A stretch of DNA of 28,653 nucleotides from contig BJOX01000120.1 of the NCBI GenBank assembly GCA_009731375.1, positions 927,129 through 955,781 on the forward strand, in the 5' to 3' direction. Within the stretch, counting starts at the first letter, position 1, and each line of letters starts with the position of its first letter. Position numbers and translations under genes: made by a program. Shown piece by piece: positions 27,047 to 28,653 of the stretch. Source of the stretch: Paulinella micropora (Eukaryota > Cercozoa > Imbricatea > Euglyphida). Below the pieces are notes generated by a model, which saw only the letters and a program-made list of their open reading frames with translations, did not search any database and was not told the origin of the DNA.

Positions 27047-27845
27047 CGCCTCGATGTGGCTAACCTAGTACATGAACTTTCATTTGATTTTTTCTATGTT
27101 TATTCATAAACGTCGCTGATTCTGAGGAAATTCTGAAATTTTTTGAAAAGTTCTCAGATTATGTCTGACTTTTTCTCAAAACCTCAAAATGCGATTGGTA
27201 AATATCCATAAAAATACAGACTCGAAGACATATAAATTATATGCATAAGAGAGTGGGAAGCGTGAAGTTATTGTTGTTGTTACAACTCAACTACTTATAA
27301 TATAAAAAGTTATTGCAGTGTTGTATATAGCAACAATATTACCGGTAATAACAAGTTTAAGTTGTTATTATTGTGCCACTTAATGTGAAAACTATGCAGT
27401 AGAATACTTGGCACTCACAGAACTGAGCGGGACTCTGAGCAGAAAAGACAAAATTGACATCCGCATACGCCGCCGGTCGTTAATTTGATACGATCCAAAC
27501 CAAACCTCAACGACCCGGTTTCGATATTGACTAACACTGATCTTTTTGCATTTTTATTTCTGCTGAGTTGTGACTACTTTTGCCATGACTGGTACAAACA
27601 CTTTGTGTGAGTCGAGTTGTTACACTGTCAGTCACAGGAAGGTCGTCATACTGTCACGTAATCCGCCATCATCACTGATGCTTGATCCTGGAATGAACAA
27701 ATTGTCCACTCGAAACGTCGTTACGAGCGGCTCGTCGTGACTTGATCCTGAAGTGAACACATCTGGCATAGAATCATCGAAGTTCAGCGACGTTTGGGAA
27801 ACATCTCGGCGCAGGATTTCGGGAAAAAAGCAGTCGGAAACGCCC
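27047..27845. other. AT-rich sequence without a gene
   Basis: No credible ORF or RNA gene. Contains short (TTG)n and TTATTA stretches near 27270-27370 and two similar words around TTGATCCTG (27682 and 27741). Confidence 0.5.
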
Positions 27846-28653
27846 CGTTTGACAGCAGCGCGGCTGTCATAGTGCACGAGAAGAACTCGGCGACCGGTAC
27901 AGCTCCGCCGCCGTCGGCGACTGGTACAGGCCCGTCGATCCCCACAGCTCCGCCGCTACCGGCGACCGGTACAGGCACGTCGATCCCCACAGCTCCAGCC
28001 GCTGCCGCTGCCGACGCGAAGGGCCCTCCCCCCGTGCCGCCACTACCCGCAGAACTCAGTACGCCGTCGTCATCAGCTGCCGCTGCTGCACCTACCGACG
28101 ACGTATCGCAGCTAGGCTCTGCTGACTCGACCGGTAGTCTGCTCCAGCGTGTATCCGCGATGACGGGCGTACCCCTAGCCGAATTGAAGGCGAACGCGGC
28201 AATGTCTAAGCTGACCAAGAAGCACGACGAGCTGCGACAAGAGCGCGACGCAGGGAGCATAACGAGCGATGAGTACTTCAAACGGTTAAGGACTGCCTAC
28301 AACAAGTTCAAGCAAGAGACTGCCACTGCGGCCTCGGACTCGAAGGCAGCTCTGTTAGATGCAATCCTGGCGGGCCCGAAGCTCAAGAAAGTCGATGACA
28401 GCAAGAAGAATGCCGCTACCCCGTCCGACCCGCAGGGGGCCTTAATAGCGGCAGTGAAGGGCGACAAGAAGCTTAACAAGAGCATTGTCACCAAAGAAGA
28501 GCAAGAAGAGGTCTATGACTTGATTCACGAGTACACGACAGACACGGACGGGAAAAGGCTCGGAGCGCGGATGCACGGGGCGGCATTGGCAGGTAAACCA
28601 AAGCCGTTGCCATACAAGGATCAGATCGCTGCCAAGCTAGCCGAACTTGAGGC
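27846..28653 (+). CDS. Partial near-identical copy of the 381-residue YANP gene
   Basis: Matches 14317-15124 at a constant offset of 13529 with no indel and two differences seen: GCC to ACC near 27965 (Ala to Thr) and GCG to GTG near 28035 (Ala to Val). Both are amino-acid changes and the frame stays open to the window edge. The first 84 codons, including the YANP motif, are missing; AT-rich DNA abuts the breakpoint, with only CGTTT shared. The Thr variant matches the internal repeat consensus ATGTG, so this copy may keep the older base. It fits a 5'-truncated LINE insertion or a segmental duplication; an assembly join is also possible. Confidence 0.85.

Noticed and set aside
27632-27877. Minus-strand 81-codon frame across 27846
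   Set aside because: It crosses the duplication breakpoint and is half antisense of the copied gene; a chance frame.

Overview
This is eukaryotic DNA. It contains GT-AG introns, an apurinic-endonuclease (EN) type non-LTR retrotransposon, tRNA-derived SINEs and long microsatellites. Two 10-base N runs (7296-7305 and 10701-10710) show it is scaffolded draft sequence. The species cannot be named from the sequence; a protist or invertebrate is equally possible.

Region 1 (about 1-13.9 kb) is GC-rich, with genes packed on both strands, short gaps and T-runs between them. From left to right: a large unknown minus-strand gene with a 51-bp minisatellite (36-3160); a Sel1-repeat gene (3179-5010); a helical protein and a RING-finger protein on the minus strand (7183-5404); a small arginine/lysine-rich ORF and a spliced SR-type gene (7911-8821); a 42-residue ORF; a multi-pass membrane protein (10321-9431); a minus-strand gene whose first exon copies the histone H3 N-terminal tail (11625-10935); a very large imperfect palindrome made of CA/TG arms around a MITE-like element (11836-13190); and a minus-strand P-loop ATPase resembling A32/FtsK-HerA virus packaging ATPases (13831-13124). 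Density, the ATPase and the basic/histone-like proteins suggest an endogenised or scaffolded large DNA virus, but only the ATPase is a hallmark candidate. Most of these genes carry frameshifts or single in-frame stops.

Region 2 (13.87-19.9 kb) holds three uninterrupted plus-strand ORFs: a 45-residue lysine-rich protein, a 381-residue protein and a 1520-residue protein with complete endonuclease and reverse-transcriptase motifs ending in a (TTA)n tail. The 381- and 1520-residue products share an N-terminal motif (K-x-R-x-x-M-x-Y-A-N-P). Either this is a two-ORF LINE whose ORFs share a domain, or a LINE has fused in frame to the second of two paralogous (possibly viral) genes.

Region 3 (19.9-21.1 kb) contains tRNA-headed SINE copies. 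One ends in sequence resembling the LINE 3' end, which suggests a LINE/SINE partnership. Region 4 (21.3-24.2 kb) holds pieces of spliced plus-strand host-like genes, one with a helix-hairpin-helix-like segment, interspersed with microsatellites. Region 5 (24.4-27.8 kb) is strongly AT-rich: a tandem array with hairpins, two broken minus-strand genes of unknown function and otherwise empty sequence. At 27846 the sequence switches abruptly to a near-identical copy of the middle and end of the 381-residue ORF, running off the window; this looks like a 5'-truncated retrocopy or a segmental duplication.
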